IMG/VR virus record: IMGVR_UViG_3300021197_000864
Span: 1 to 64,000 of that record
DNA length: 64,000 nucleotides
Direction: 5' to 3' (one strand)
Source of the DNA: a virus
A program made the position numbers and the translations under genes. The notes beneath the pieces are model-generated. The model worked only from the letters and a program-made list of their open reading frames with translations. It did no database searches and was not told the DNA's origin. This document shows, piece by piece, positions 1 through 9,187 of this stretch; within the stretch, counting starts at the first letter, position 1, and every line of letters starts with the position of its first letter.

Positions 1-1088
1 AATTTTTTAGCAAATTTTGCAGGGTCTATTTTTGATTGTTTAAACAGTTTTTCTCTTTCACGTAATACTTCCCAATCTTTTTTATAAGACTCCTCATTCA
101 CATCTACTAAATTTTTAACATATTCTATGCCTTGGTTCTTTAATTCTCTTGGGTCTAAAGTTATATTCTTAAACAGTTTTGCACTATCTTCAAGTATTTT
201 TTTTGCTTGTTCCATGTTAATTTGAAATTTATCAGAAGCACTTTGATTTCCTTCACCTTTTATCCTATTTTTATCAGTTAGAGCAAATCCAGTTTCTTTA
301 TTTAGATGTGCTAATAGTTTATCTTGGTATTCTCCTTCACCCCCAACACCTGCTAATCTTCCGGCCACTAGTTCAGGATTATTTTTATTAAACGTAGCAG
401 TTAACTCTGCAATTTTATTATTTTGTTCACTTGCAAACTTGGATACTTCAGTAGATGAGGTAGCCATTTGCTTCAAGAATTTTTGATTTAACATAAAACC
501 CGTAACAACTGCCGCAGTTTGTAATGTAGTTGATTCTAATATGCTTTTACTCATTGGGTCTTCTACAATGGTTTTACCTGATACTTTACCTTTACCTAAT
601 ATCTTATCTAATAATCCTCTACTTTTACCAATTCTTTTCAATATCTGAGCAATTGCCTTTTCATCCCCAACCTCTAAAGAGATAGCAGAAAACACATCTG
701 ATTTTTCTTTTAATTTTTCAATTGACTCTTTATCCATGTTTACAGAGGCTTTTTTAAATTGGGCTTCTAATTTAAGAAGTTCTTTTCTTTCTTTGATTAT
801 CTTAGCCATTTCTTTCATTCTAAGATTGTCTTGTAATGCTGCTCTTTCTTGTATAGAAACTAATTGTATCATCGTTAGAACAGTTGCTTTTGCTTTATTC
901 AATACTTTCCAAGCACCTGTTCCTGATAAGAATCTACTAATAATCTCATAATTTTTACCACTAACTAAAGTGTTTACACCTTTTAATGATGATTTTAACA
1001 TCATAGCATCTTTACTAGATTGAACTAATAATTTATCCATTCCTTTCAAGGAATCTTCTAATTCATTAATTTCATCTGTCATACCCAT
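1..1088 (-). CDS. Tape measure protein, N-terminal part (runs off the window)
   Basis: The minus-strand frame is open from an ATG at 1088, preceded by a GGTGA ribosome site, to the window edge, giving about 362 residues without the C-terminus. It is helix-rich and coiled-coil-like, with charged and small residues and no enzyme motif. Gene order (tail tube, two overlapping chaperone-type ORFs, then this gene) is the order of siphovirus tape measure genes, which set tail length and help DNA entry. The call is mainly from position and composition. Total length cannot be judged. Confidence 0.72.
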   Translation of the reverse strand, partial: MGMTDEINELEDSLKGMDKLLVQSSKDAMMLKSSLKGVNTLVSGKNYEIISRFLSGTGAWKVLNKAKATVLTMIQLVSIQERAALQDNLRMKEMAKIIKERKELLKLEAQFKKASVNMDKESIEKLKEKSDVFSAISLEVGDEKAIAQILKRIGKSRGLLDKILGKGKVSGKTIVEDPMSKSILESTTLQTAAVVTGFMLNQKFLKQMATSSTEVSKFASEQNNKIAELTATFNKNNPELVAGRLAGVGGEGEYQDKLLAHLNKETGFALTDKNRIKGEGNQSASDKFQINMEQAKKILEDSAKLFKNITLDPRELKNQGIEYVKNLVDVNEESYKKDWEVLREREKLFKQSKIDPAKFAKK

Positions 1089-1093
1089 AAAAA

Positions 1094-1300
1094 TCACCTT
1101 CCTTTCTTTGCTTTATTAAATTCTTCTGATTCTATTCTTTTAACTTCACCATGTATCTCTAACATCTGCGATACTAAAGTTGCGGGAGTATGATAAGCCT
1201 CTAAAGGACTAACACTAAAAGTTGTTGAATAAGTATATATCATTATTCGTGATGCAATATATGGTGGAACACTACCACCCTTTAATGCTTTACGAATCAA
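1094..1300 (-). CDS. Tail assembly chaperone, GT-type frameshift extension
   Basis: This 68-codon frame overlaps the end of the upstream ORF and opens at a TTG that overlaps its stop (TTGA). There is no convincing ribosome site before the TTG or before the next ATG (20 codons in). It sits in the -1 frame relative to the upstream ORF, right after a GGGAAAC slippery heptamer. It is therefore probably made mostly as a C-terminal extension, like T of lambda G-GT, giving a fusion of about 189 residues. Function is inferred from position between tail tube and tape measure genes. Confidence 0.7.
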   Translation of the reverse strand: MIRKALKGGSVPPYIASRIMIYTYSTTFSVSPLEAYHTPATLVSQMLEIHGEVKRIESEEFNKAKKGR

Positions 1301-1662
1301 CTTTCGTTTCCCGTATCATCCCCCATCATATCTGTAAAGGGGTTAGGTAACACTTCTTTTAATTGTGTACCTACATACGGACTTAAACGCAATAATTCTA
1401 ATGCACTTAAACTAGGTTCAGTTTTCTCAACAAAATTTTCAACCATAAACCTATACATTTTATTTAAATCTAAACCAAATGAATTGGTTGATGAATCAAT
1501 ATCCATCACGGTTGATAAGGCTTGTTCCACCTGTAACCAAGTTGGTTCTTTAACCCAAACCATTAGGTATTCATCAGAATCGGGTTCTACCCTCAAATGA
1601 TGGCATTCAGTATTTACGGCTGCAAACAATTTACTCTTATCACTAATTACTTTCTTTTCCAT
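1297..1662 (-). CDS. Tail assembly chaperone, G-type
   Basis: This 121-residue protein has an ATG at 1662 with a GGTGG ribosome site. It lies directly after the tail tube gene and before the tape measure gene, the place of lambda gpG/gpGT, which hold the tape measure protein soluble and recruit tail tube subunits. The last codons read ACG GGA AAC GAA AGT TGA, so a G GGA AAC heptamer lies in frame four codons before the stop. No sequence motif fixes the function alone. Confidence 0.7.
   Translation of the reverse strand: MEKKVISDKSKLFAAVNTECHHLRVEPDSDEYLMVWVKEPTWLQVEQALSTVMDIDSSTNSFGLDLNKMYRFMVENFVEKTEPSLSALELLRLSPYVGTQLKEVLPNPFTDMMGDDTGNES
1306..1312 (-). promoter_or_regulatory. Predicted -1 ribosomal frameshift site (GGGAAAC)
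   Basis: On the minus strand the heptamer G GGA AAC lies in the exact X XXY YYZ phase of the 121-codon ORF, four codons before its TGA. Tandem slippage to GGG AAA leads into the open 68-codon frame. The heptamer is of the same class as the GGGAAAG site of lambda G-T. Confidence 0.72.
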
Positions 1663-1734
1663 TTTTCCACCTTCAATAAACTAACAAACAAACAAACGAC
1701 TGTTAGTGGAATATAATATACTACTTTTTTCTAT

Positions 1735-1791
1735 TTATGCCTCCATAATTAGAAAGGTGGTGAGGGTAGTAATTGCAGCCGCCCCCACCAT
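1735..1791 (-). CDS. Possible 18-residue hydrophobic peptide
   Basis: In the gap between tail tube and chaperone genes an ATG at 1791, with GAGGT seven bases upstream, opens 18 codons rich in Ala, Thr, Val, Leu and Ile, ending at TAA 1735-1737. It could be a tiny membrane peptide. The same stretch could form a GGTGGGGG/CCCTCACC-type hairpin in the leader of the chaperone genes, and TATATTAT-like DNA follows near 1715, so it may be only control DNA. Confidence 0.25.
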   Translation of the reverse strand: MVGAAAITTLTTFLIMEA

Positions 1792-1804
1792 GTAAATACC
1801 TCTA

Positions 1805-3244
1805 TCAATCATTGTTTATAATAACCCATTTACCTTTGTATTTGCAATCAGATAGACTTCTAGCAGATATAGTTGCTTCTACCTCTATTGGCCCTTTATC
1901 ACTAGGGAAAGGTACATTTACACTTTGAATGATATAATCATCTAATTCTATCTCTATGAAATCATCATCAGATTTTTCAAATCGCAATTTAATTTTACCT
2001 GTATCTGTATCATATTCTTCTTGCTCTCTCAATTCTTTCCATATTGCAGTATCAGTAATTAATAGTGTTAATGATAATTCATATGTCCTTTGAGCAGGTA
2101 TATGCGCATTCATTATTTGTCTATTAGTATTACCAATAAATCTTTGTTGAGTAAAGTTATTATTAATAGTTAATGAACCTGATTTAACCCTAGCATAAGT
2201 CTGACCGAATAATGTAATAGAACCATCAGAATACATATATGGTGTAGTTGTTGAAGTATCATAATTAAACAACCCTGTTGCCCCTTCTTCGGCTCTATGA
2301 GGAACATAATCAGTAGGGGCATCAAAAGCCCTTCGAGTTACTAATTCAAGAGAAGTTTTTAATTCTTGACTTTCTTCAAAATTTAATGTCATAGTATTAA
2401 CCTGACATCCTGTAAATATTCTTGAATACATAGATGCTCCACCATCATCTACAACAAGCCTATTGGTATTAGATGCTTTATTATAACTTACATCTAAAGC
2501 AAACGAAGGTAATTCTTGACCATTTAATTCTTTAAATGTATATTGTATTGTGCCAGTACCAATCTCTTTTAAAGGGTCTGTATCTAAAACAGGAGGAAAC
2601 TCATTTCCACCAATTACTCTTAAAAATTTAGTGCTATTGTTACCCGCAGTGACAGTTTTACTACTACTACCCATAGCAGTACTTGTTGCTGTATGTTCTA
2701 CCGCATCAATCTTACCTAAAGCATAGTAAAACCAAGAACCATTATTCAAAGAAATATCTAAAGAGCCACCACTAACTGTTTCTGCACCTTTGTATTGGTG
2801 TGCAAAGTTTCGTGAACCTGAAACTGCTAGATTAAGTTGTTTCATTTCAACTTCAACATTAGGAGGAGTAAACTCATTGACTAGACCTAACCAATTATCT
2901 GATAATAAAGCGTTTCTATTAGCACTTGCTCGAACAAACTGTGAAGTAGGTACAGGTGCGCCAAACTTTTGAATTGTTGCTCTTATAGAACCTGATGTTA
3001 AAGCAGTAGTTGCATCTATGGTTATTGTTGATTCAGAATTATCTACTATGGTGTGATATTCAGTAGTACTACCTTGGAATAATTTCACTTCACAACCTAT
3101 ATACAAATCAGGAACTAGTTTTATTGTAGTATCATTAAATGTAATTACTTTACCTGTAAATTGACAGGTAGTACCTAGTAAAATATTGCTTTCAGGTATC
3201 ATTGTTGCTTGTGTGCCACTACCGACATATACTTCATTACTCAT
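1805..3244 (-). CDS. Major tail protein (tail tube)
   Basis: This 479-residue protein starts at an ATG behind GGTGA. It is beta-rich, full of Thr, Ser, Asn and Gly, with few charged clusters, as expected of a tube protein. It is larger than a minimal tube protein, so it probably carries extra Ig-like domains. It is followed by the chaperone pair and the tape measure gene and preceded by terminator and connector genes, the usual head-to-tail order. No catalytic motif is visible. The assignment rests on order and composition. Confidence 0.65.
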   Translation of the reverse strand: MSNEVYVGSGTQATMIPESNILLGTTCQFTGKVITFNDTTIKLVPDLYIGCEVKLFQGSTTEYHTIVDNSESTITIDATTALTSGSIRATIQKFGAPVPTSQFVRASANRNALLSDNWLGLVNEFTPPNVEVEMKQLNLAVSGSRNFAHQYKGAETVSGGSLDISLNNGSWFYYALGKIDAVEHTATSTAMGSSSKTVTAGNNSTKFLRVIGGNEFPPVLDTDPLKEIGTGTIQYTFKELNGQELPSFALDVSYNKASNTNRLVVDDGGASMYSRIFTGCQVNTMTLNFEESQELKTSLELVTRRAFDAPTDYVPHRAEEGATGLFNYDTSTTTPYMYSDGSITLFGQTYARVKSGSLTINNNFTQQRFIGNTNRQIMNAHIPAQRTYELSLTLLITDTAIWKELREQEEYDTDTGKIKLRFEKSDDDFIEIELDDYIIQSVNVPFPSDKGPIEVEATISARSLSDCKYKGKWVIINND

Positions 3245-3255
3245 TTTTTATCACC

Positions 3256-3771
3256 TTAGATGCTTCTAGCGAACCGCTTTAACTCAATGGAAAGTTTGTA
3301 TCCTAATAACCTTTTTCCTCTATCATTGGCTTCGCTTCTTCCTGTTAGTTTAATCAACTCTGCACTCTCTTCCGTAGAAGTCCCTGCATTTACCGTAGGA
3401 TTTAGACCATTACTTTCTATAATATATCTAGCAATTCTGTATAGTGCTTGTAGCCTATCTCTAGAAAATGTTAACTCGGCAAAATCCCTACGATGCAATA
3501 CTCTCAAATGTAAAGTAAAGGTATAAGTTTCATTTCTAACAGAATAATCTATGGTAGGATATTCAGTAGAATTACTATCTTCAAAAACAACTATTACTGA
3601 TTGAGAATCAACATCAACTCTTCTCCCTTCATTGGGAGCAATAGACCGAACATCAATAAATCTTGGAGTTGCAATATGTGATGAAGTTATATCTCCTCTA
3701 GATTGTAAAGTGCTTGCAGCAGATGACCAATTATCACTCAATAATTCAATGATAAATGTTACTTCATCCAT
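3256..3771 (-). CDS. Probable tail terminator / tail completion protein
   Basis: This 171-residue protein starts at an ATG behind GAGGTTTCATC and overlaps the upstream gene by 13 bases. The pattern is that of a compact alpha/beta neck protein: helical N-terminus, central beta strands near residues 60-110 containing TFTLHLRVLHR, then a long helix. Tail terminators of this size sit directly before the tube gene and cap the tail at the neck. The function is inferred from place and size. Confidence 0.45.
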   Translation of the reverse strand: MDEVTFIIELLSDNWSSAASTLQSRGDITSSHIATPRFIDVRSIAPNEGRRVDVDSQSVIVVFEDSNSTEYPTIDYSVRNETYTFTLHLRVLHRRDFAELTFSRDRLQALYRIARYIIESNGLNPTVNAGTSTEESAELIKLTGRSEANDRGKRLLGYKLSIELKRFARSI

Positions 3772-3956
3772 GATGAAACCTCTTTAGTAATTTCTTTCTC
3801 TAACTCTTTTTGAAATATATCCATAGCATTTTTTAAAGTATCTTCTTCTGAAAAACTCATATCAAAACCCAAATCATCTTCTATCTCTTTTAACAAAAGA
3901 TTTCTCTGTTTTTGGATTTCCAAAATCTCATTAAATCTAGCCATCAATTTTTTCAT
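3759..3956 (-). CDS. Small helical neck-region protein, unknown
   Basis: A 65-residue, strongly charged, mostly helical protein between the connector and the putative tail terminator. It starts with MKKLMARFNEIL behind a GTGATATT site. It could be a small neck or chaperone-like factor. No family recognised. Confidence 0.55.
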   Translation of the reverse strand: MKKLMARFNEILEIQKQRNLLLKEIEDDLGFDMSFSEEDTLKNAMDIFQKELEKEITKEVSSWMK

Positions 3957-3960
3957 AATA

Positions 3961-5031
3961 TCACAAACTATAAATTACTATTTTCTTGCCATTTAGAGTT
4001 TCCATTGCTTCTTTTACTAATATATCATGCTTAGTTTTTAAGTCAATATTAGAACCTGTTTCAGCAATTAATATTGAATTATCATCATGTCTTATTATTT
4101 CAGCAGCAACCAATTTAGTTGCGGCATCATGTATAACTCCGGGTACTCTTCTATCTCCACTAACATAAGTTATTTTACAAGAATGATTTTGAACATAAGG
4201 ATAATTTTTCAAAAAGAATATTTTACCCTCACTGTTAATAGTCCAATAATCACCTAATCGTCTTTGGTCTTGATTGTCTGTAAAGTTTGTTTTAGAACCT
4301 GCACTAACAGTTATAGTACAATCTGAACCATCATCCCCCGGTAAAAGGGAAGATATAATCACTTTACTGCTGTCTTCTGTATCAGTAGATGCATAAAAGA
4401 AATCAGATATGTTTCTAGTTAATCCACCACTAGTAGCAGTTTTAGATTTAGCCGCAGTCTCACCTGTAAATTGTGCAGTTTGTTGTGGAAATACTTCATT
4501 AATTGCATCTGCTACTTGACTAGCAGTAGTCTTTTTACCAAATGAACCAAAGAAATGAACACCTTCTGTTAATACAAATGAAAAATTACCTACTCCTAAT
4601 GTTAAATTATATCCTGAACCTGTTGCAGGTGGAGAATAAGAAGCAGTAGCAGAAGCCAAATCAACATAACTATTACCTTGCCAAACTTCTAATCTAACTA
4701 TTTTCATTATTTTAGGTCTTTCTAATTGTATAAAACCCACATAGTCTTTGTATGGTTGTACCGGATACTGAGCATGTCTAAAGAACTCAAAATTATGTAC
4801 TTCATCTCTGTATATTATTGGTCTAAAAGGATGACCTACTTTATCATCTATCTTATCTTCAACTCTTTTAATTATTTTACCTACTTCTGCTCTTGTAGGA
4901 GTCGTACTATCCGTAAACGCACTAATTTGTAATAAGTTAGAAATATCAGTATGTGTTGTATAATATCCAAAACCTATATTATAATTCACATCAATATTGG
5001 TGAAATCACTTGGTGATGATGCTTTACCCAT
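3961..5031 (-). CDS. Head-tail connector (adaptor) protein with an inserted domain
   Basis: This 356-residue protein starts at an ATG behind GGGGTGAATTAA. Residues about 30-75 (TDISNLLQISAF, then TRAEVGKIIKRVEDKIDD) resemble the helical start of HK97 gp6-type adaptors. The helical C-terminus (HDAATKLVAAEII onward) closes the same fold, and about 200 beta-rich residues between them look like an insertion. Such adaptors dock on the portal and receive the tail. Homology is judged by eye only. Confidence 0.55.
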   Translation of the reverse strand: MGKASSPSDFTNIDVNYNIGFGYYTTHTDISNLLQISAFTDSTTPTRAEVGKIIKRVEDKIDDKVGHPFRPIIYRDEVHNFEFFRHAQYPVQPYKDYVGFIQLERPKIMKIVRLEVWQGNSYVDLASATASYSPPATGSGYNLTLGVGNFSFVLTEGVHFFGSFGKKTTASQVADAINEVFPQQTAQFTGETAAKSKTATSGGLTRNISDFFYASTDTEDSSKVIISSLLPGDDGSDCTITVSAGSKTNFTDNQDQRRLGDYWTINSEGKIFFLKNYPYVQNHSCKITYVSGDRRVPGVIHDAATKLVAAEIIRHDDNSILIAETGSNIDLKTKHDILVKEAMETLNGKKIVIYSL

Positions 5032-5046
5032 TTAATTCACCCCAAA

Positions 5047-6777
5047 TCAAAACCTATCCACCATCCGTTCTAAACTTCTGTATGTCGCCTTTAGTCTATT
5101 AATTGTTCCTACATCTTTCAATTGGTATTCCCCCGTTGAACTATCTTTTTCTGATGATATTGTTTTTGACCCACCACGTTCTGTCATTCTTTTACCCCTA
5201 CGTTCAGGAGATAAAAATGTTTTATTAACATTAAAATTATACTCACTTAAATATTCTTTTGCTATTTCATCTATCTTTATTACAGGAAATACATTACTAG
5301 TCATTTTTAATCTACCTGCATCTGTAATTTCTTTTGTTCCAAGAGCATTTGAGCCATCTTCTTTTCTACCTGATACAATTCTTTTTTGTCTAGGTGTATT
5401 ATACCATGCTAAAAATTCTTGAGGTTCTTTATTTATAGCAGCATCAACAAAACTTGCCCCATATGTTTCTATAATATCTTCTAAAATATCTCTTTCAGAA
5501 CTTATATCAGTAACATCTTCATCTCCCTCATCGGACTCAATAATTAATCTATTTTGTTCATCAATTGATACAGAAGCATTTGCGTTATCTCTAATTGATT
5601 TTTCTGCTTCTAATACTTTTTTTCTATCTCTAGATGCCTCTACCAAATCTTTAGCAGTATCTTTCGCTTCACCACTACTATAATCACCAGTTATTGCTGC
5701 TATATCAGATTTATTTAATTTCATCTTTTTATATGTAATATCCAAACTACCTGTTTTTAATTTACCATTTTCAGGCTGAACAAAACTCATGATTGCATCT
5801 TTTATAGGATTAGTTACAGGTTTATTTAAATCTAAAGATATATCTTCCATAGTAAAAGATTCAAAATATGACTTTGCTTCTGCAAAATCTGTAAAACTTT
5901 TATCTTCTCCTAAACCGTAGAAAATATATTCATCATCACCATCTTCATTAACTTCTACACGCATTGCGTAAATAATACCTGATTTTCCTGTAACTTTTTT
6001 AGAATCCCGAATACCTCTTTCTTGTATATCTTTAGCATCAAATATAGTACCTACTTTTACCTTTACTGTTTTCTTAAATGATTTTCTTTTACCTGACTTT
6101 AAATTGCCTTTTCTATCCATTATCTTTGCATCTTTTAACATTTTTTCTATGTATTTTTCAGAATCAAATATAATACCGCTATTACCACTATTAACATAGT
6201 CACTTAGATTAGAACTCAACATAGGTTTTCCTGAAAGAAATGCATCTAATGTACTATTATCACTACCTTCTACTTCTAAAGTATAGTTGATAACTCTATC
6301 TACTTTGGCTTTATTCTCTAAATCTTTTACTTTAAATTTAATATCATCCATTCTTTTTTTAGTAATATCACTAAAAATAGTTGATTCATTTAAAAGATTT
6401 CTTTTCTTTAAATCATTAATCAAAGATATTAAATTTTGTTGTTGTATTACAGTTAGAAACCTATCCATATACATTCCATATGATTCATGAGAATAATATG
6501 GTCTATTTTCATTACTTAAATCAATTTCTGAACTATTAATATCTAAATTATCAAACTTTTTTTTATTTAATGTATCATAAACAAGGTCATCTAGATTATT
6601 CATTCTAGGATTATTAGGCTGTATTTCATGAAAAATATAAGTAACTAAATGCTCATATAATTTTACATTTTCCATAAGCCTAACATGACCATACGTTAAA
6701 TATGTAGGTTCTAATATAATGTCTGATTGAGTCGGGCTATTATCATCTTCAACAAATATTCGTTCTGCTTCTGCCAT
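5047..6777 (-). CDS. Unknown 576-residue virion-module protein
   Basis: Starts at an ATG behind GGTGAGTAA. It is acidic and helix-rich in the first 150 residues, with beta-containing basic stretches in the middle and a basic Arg-rich C-terminus (ERRGKRMTERGG near residue 530). No enzyme motif or recognised domain. Its place among head and neck genes suggests a structural or assembly role, perhaps an internal head protein. Confidence 0.6.
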   Translation of the reverse strand: MAEAERIFVEDDNSPTQSDIILEPTYLTYGHVRLMENVKLYEHLVTYIFHEIQPNNPRMNNLDDLVYDTLNKKKFDNLDINSSEIDLSNENRPYYSHESYGMYMDRFLTVIQQQNLISLINDLKKRNLLNESTIFSDITKKRMDDIKFKVKDLENKAKVDRVINYTLEVEGSDNSTLDAFLSGKPMLSSNLSDYVNSGNSGIIFDSEKYIEKMLKDAKIMDRKGNLKSGKRKSFKKTVKVKVGTIFDAKDIQERGIRDSKKVTGKSGIIYAMRVEVNEDGDDEYIFYGLGEDKSFTDFAEAKSYFESFTMEDISLDLNKPVTNPIKDAIMSFVQPENGKLKTGSLDITYKKMKLNKSDIAAITGDYSSGEAKDTAKDLVEASRDRKKVLEAEKSIRDNANASVSIDEQNRLIIESDEGDEDVTDISSERDILEDIIETYGASFVDAAINKEPQEFLAWYNTPRQKRIVSGRKEDGSNALGTKEITDAGRLKMTSNVFPVIKIDEIAKEYLSEYNFNVNKTFLSPERRGKRMTERGGSKTISSEKDSSTGEYQLKDVGTINRLKATYRSLERMVDRF

Positions 6778-6790
6778 TTACTCACCATAT

Positions 6791-7504
6791 TTACGCCAAC
6801 CATTTAGCCCAAGCAACTGCTTTACCAATTCCCTGTGCTATCCCCAATCCACTTTGAGGTGGTGTATATGTTGGTTGACCTGTTTGTGGGTCAATCCAAT
6901 ATGGATTATTAAACTGGTCATAACCTGATGGTGGTATAGGATAACCACTACCATTGTTCATAGCCATTTGTTGTTGCATTACTTGTTGATTCATTCCACC
7001 CATTGCAGGTGCGCCTTGTATATTTGCAGGATTCATACCTTGAGGATTACCCATTGCAGGATTCATACCTTGAGGACTACCTTGTGCCATTGAACCTGAA
7101 CTAGATGCAAATCCTTGAGACTCTAAATATTGTTCTTTTGCCATCTTTCTTTGCATAATAACTTCGGTATTAAGTGCAGCACCTAGAATATTCTGCAAAT
7201 CTAATGTAATATTTTCAGCAGTAATAGATTCATATTCTCTCAATGAATCAGGATGTACTTCTAAATCTCCACCTGCACCTTGAATAAATTTTAATTGTGG
7301 TAGCATTTGTCCTAATACTCTTTGTGTAACATCTTCTAACAATTTTTCAAATGCTGTTAAAAATGCTTCACCATGATAATAGAAGAACTCTTCTACATGA
7401 TTTTCTTGTAGTGTCAATAAATTATTCATTGACTTAAATTGCGTTTGTTGGTTTTGTGTTATCTGATTCGATAACGACCCATTACTTGTACCTAGCCACC
7501 CCAT
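6791..7504 (-). CDS. Gln/Met/Gly-rich protein with a repeated NPQGMNPA segment
   Basis: A 237-residue protein with ATG behind GAGGAAGACGA, overlapping the upstream gene. The N-terminal 115 residues are helical. Residues about 130-185 are low complexity, with repeats of PQGMNPA and runs of Gln and Met, followed by a Pro/Tyr-rich stretch and an amphipathic C-terminal helix. Low-complexity linkers like this are common in virion proteins. Function unknown. Confidence 0.6.
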   Translation of the reverse strand: MGWLGTSNGSLSNQITQNQQTQFKSMNNLLTLQENHVEEFFYYHGEAFLTAFEKLLEDVTQRVLGQMLPQLKFIQGAGGDLEVHPDSLREYESITAENITLDLQNILGAALNTEVIMQRKMAKEQYLESQGFASSSGSMAQGSPQGMNPAMGNPQGMNPANIQGAPAMGGMNQQVMQQQMAMNNGSGYPIPPSGYDQFNNPYWIDPQTGQPTYTPPQSGLGIAQGIGKAVAWAKWLA

Positions 7505-8169
7505 TCGTCTTCCTCCTTATTTTCTTGTATTTGTGTTCCTTCTATTAATAATTTTTTAACTCTTTCATTATGTGCATTATTTTCTACAATTAATCTAAAC
7601 AATTCTTCCTCTCTTGTTTCTGTATTCATTTGTGGGGGTTTTATAGTCCATCCTAATGCTGATAAGTTTTGTATGTCCTGTTGTTTCAAAGTAGTTAATG
7701 GCCCACTTGCAATTGGATTTAGTGATTTCATACTAGGTACATAAGCACTAAATGATAATCCATGTTCCTCCGCAAGCATCTGTTGTTCTAACATTTCATA
7801 TTGCCTATGCATATGAGAATGCTTATCACAATAAGTACCTCTCATTGGGTAGCCCTTCCTAACTTTATGTAAAGGTATCGGTGGTCTAGTTGCATCAGAA
7901 GCATTCCAACGCTTTTGTGTACCGCATACTACACACCTATCTTTTACATTAAATGCAAACTTATATGGGATTTTTAAAAATGTTTTTTTCTCAGGTTTGA
8001 GAATAGCAACAATTTCTTTTAATTGTTTTTTTGGCTTGTTACTTTTAAATTCATATTTCATTATAGAACCCGGTGCGCGAGCCATTTCTTTGGGAGGTAA
8101 AAATGGATTGGCTTCAACATATGCGTTAGTAGAACCAATTAAACTAGGAGGCTGATAATTCATACTCAT
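7492..8169 (-). CDS. Zinc-binding protein of the head module, unknown
   Basis: This 225-residue protein starts at an ATG that overlaps the stop of a small upstream gene (ATGA). A CxxC at about residue 78 (CVVCGTQ) and a later YCDKHSH segment could form one zinc site. The rest is basic near the N-terminus and helical and acidic near the C-terminus. No family recognised. Confidence 0.6.
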   Translation of the reverse strand: MSMNYQPPSLIGSTNAYVEANPFLPPKEMARAPGSIMKYEFKSNKPKKQLKEIVAILKPEKKTFLKIPYKFAFNVKDRCVVCGTQKRWNASDATRPPIPLHKVRKGYPMRGTYCDKHSHMHRQYEMLEQQMLAEEHGLSFSAYVPSMKSLNPIASGPLTTLKQQDIQNLSALGWTIKPPQMNTETREEELFRLIVENNAHNERVKKLLIEGTQIQENKEEDEWGG

Positions 8170-8267
8170 TGTTCAATCCCATCCATTTCTTTACATTCAA
8201 TACAATTACAAAATTCACTCATAGAACAATTTAATGTTGTATAATATCTTTTTTCTTTTCTTTTCAT
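8166..8267 (-). CDS. 33-residue Cys-rich small protein
   Basis: ATG at 8267 with an ideal AGGTGATTAA ribosome site; the stop overlaps the next start (ATGA). Four Cys in the second half (C13, C19, C21, C24) suggest a zinc knuckle. The coupling and the strong ribosome site make it a real gene despite its length. Function unknown. Confidence 0.6.
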   Translation of the reverse strand: MKRKEKRYYTTLNCSMSEFCNCIECKEMDGIEQ

Positions 8268-8275
8268 TTAATCAC

Positions 8276-8947
8276 CTAATAATCTTTAATCATTGTTAAT
8301 ACGCCACGATATACCATTTCTGAATCTGATTTTGCACTTACTATATATTTGAAGCATGGTATTCCTTTCTCATTTAATTTTGTCATTCCACTTTTAAAAG
8401 TCTCAAATATTGGATGGTCTTTAATTTCTCCTTCATGTGGGTATTTGTCTTTCCATAAATCATATTTGTTAGCCCATATACCTACTGCTATTGGATAATC
8501 ATGAGATTTTTTTCTACCCTTTTTATTTATAGCATCCCAATAAGGAGAACATATTGTATCAACTAAAAAAGTCCAACACAACTGCTGCTCAATATCATAA
8601 TGCTTATCCATATGTCTGTCATCAATCATGAATATGATATACTTAACCTTTCTAGTTTTCATATCCCCAATCCATTCAGACCAAAATACTGTTTCTCCTC
8701 CTACATCTGCTGTTTTAACTGTATGTGCATCCCCATCTAATTTAACATATTTCCTACTTGCCTTTTCACGACCAACAGTTCTTTTCTTAATTTCCGGTAC
8801 TTCACCTCTCGTTCTTAATTGATGATGTAATGTGGTTTTTCCTACCTTTGTTGCACCATAGATACCAAAAGGAATAGAATGCATTCTGTTCCACATCTTT
8901 GCTACGCCTTCTGCTACTAATATAACAAACCCCGCCATTACTGACAT
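8276..8947 (-). CDS. Ras/Arf-like small GTPase
   Basis: This 223-residue protein shows the G-motifs in order: P-loop GATKVGKTT (31-39), G3 DVGGE (81-85, the Arf/SR-beta style DxGG), G4 NKYD (160-163) and G5 SAK (204-206). The first 16 residues are hydrophobic and could be a membrane anchor, as in SR-beta. It is followed on the same transcript by two small membrane proteins, which suggests a membrane-linked complex in entry, assembly or release. It has a GGTGATTAATT ribosome site. GTPase identity is clear; the role is unknown. Confidence 0.85.
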   Translation of the reverse strand: MSVMAGFVILVAEGVAKMWNRMHSIPFGIYGATKVGKTTLHHQLRTRGEVPEIKKRTVGREKASRKYVKLDGDAHTVKTADVGGETVFWSEWIGDMKTRKVKYIIFMIDDRHMDKHYDIEQQLCWTFLVDTICSPYWDAINKKGRKKSHDYPIAVGIWANKYDLWKDKYPHEGEIKDHPIFETFKSGMTKLNEKGIPCFKYIVSAKSDSEMVYRGVLTMIKDY

Positions 8948-8953
8948 AATTAA

Positions 8954-9187
8954 TCACCATAGATGATGCCACCAATTAACGATTGCAGTCCAAGTAGAAT
9001 TATAAAGATTAATTCCCCAAAAAGGCAAAGCATGCCCTACAAAAAAACTAGTAATACATGCGGCAGTTGACCAAAGAAAAAATCTAGTTCTTAAAAACCA
9101 TATATCAGCAGAATGCGCTCTTTGTAAATCATATGCTAATGTGGATTCATCGAATCCCATTAATAATTCAGAAACCATATACCTCAC
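8954..9187 (-). CDS. Small membrane protein, partner candidate of the GTPase
   Basis: A 77-residue protein with one or two hydrophobic segments (about 30-50 and 52-70) rich in Trp and Phe. It overlaps the upstream 143-residue membrane protein by four bases and is followed seven bases later by the GTPase gene, so the three are probably co-translated. Function unknown. Confidence 0.65.
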   Translation of the reverse strand: MRYMVSELLMGFDESTLAYDLQRAHSADIWFLRTRFFLWSTAACITSFFVGHALPFWGINLYNSTWTAIVNWWHHLW

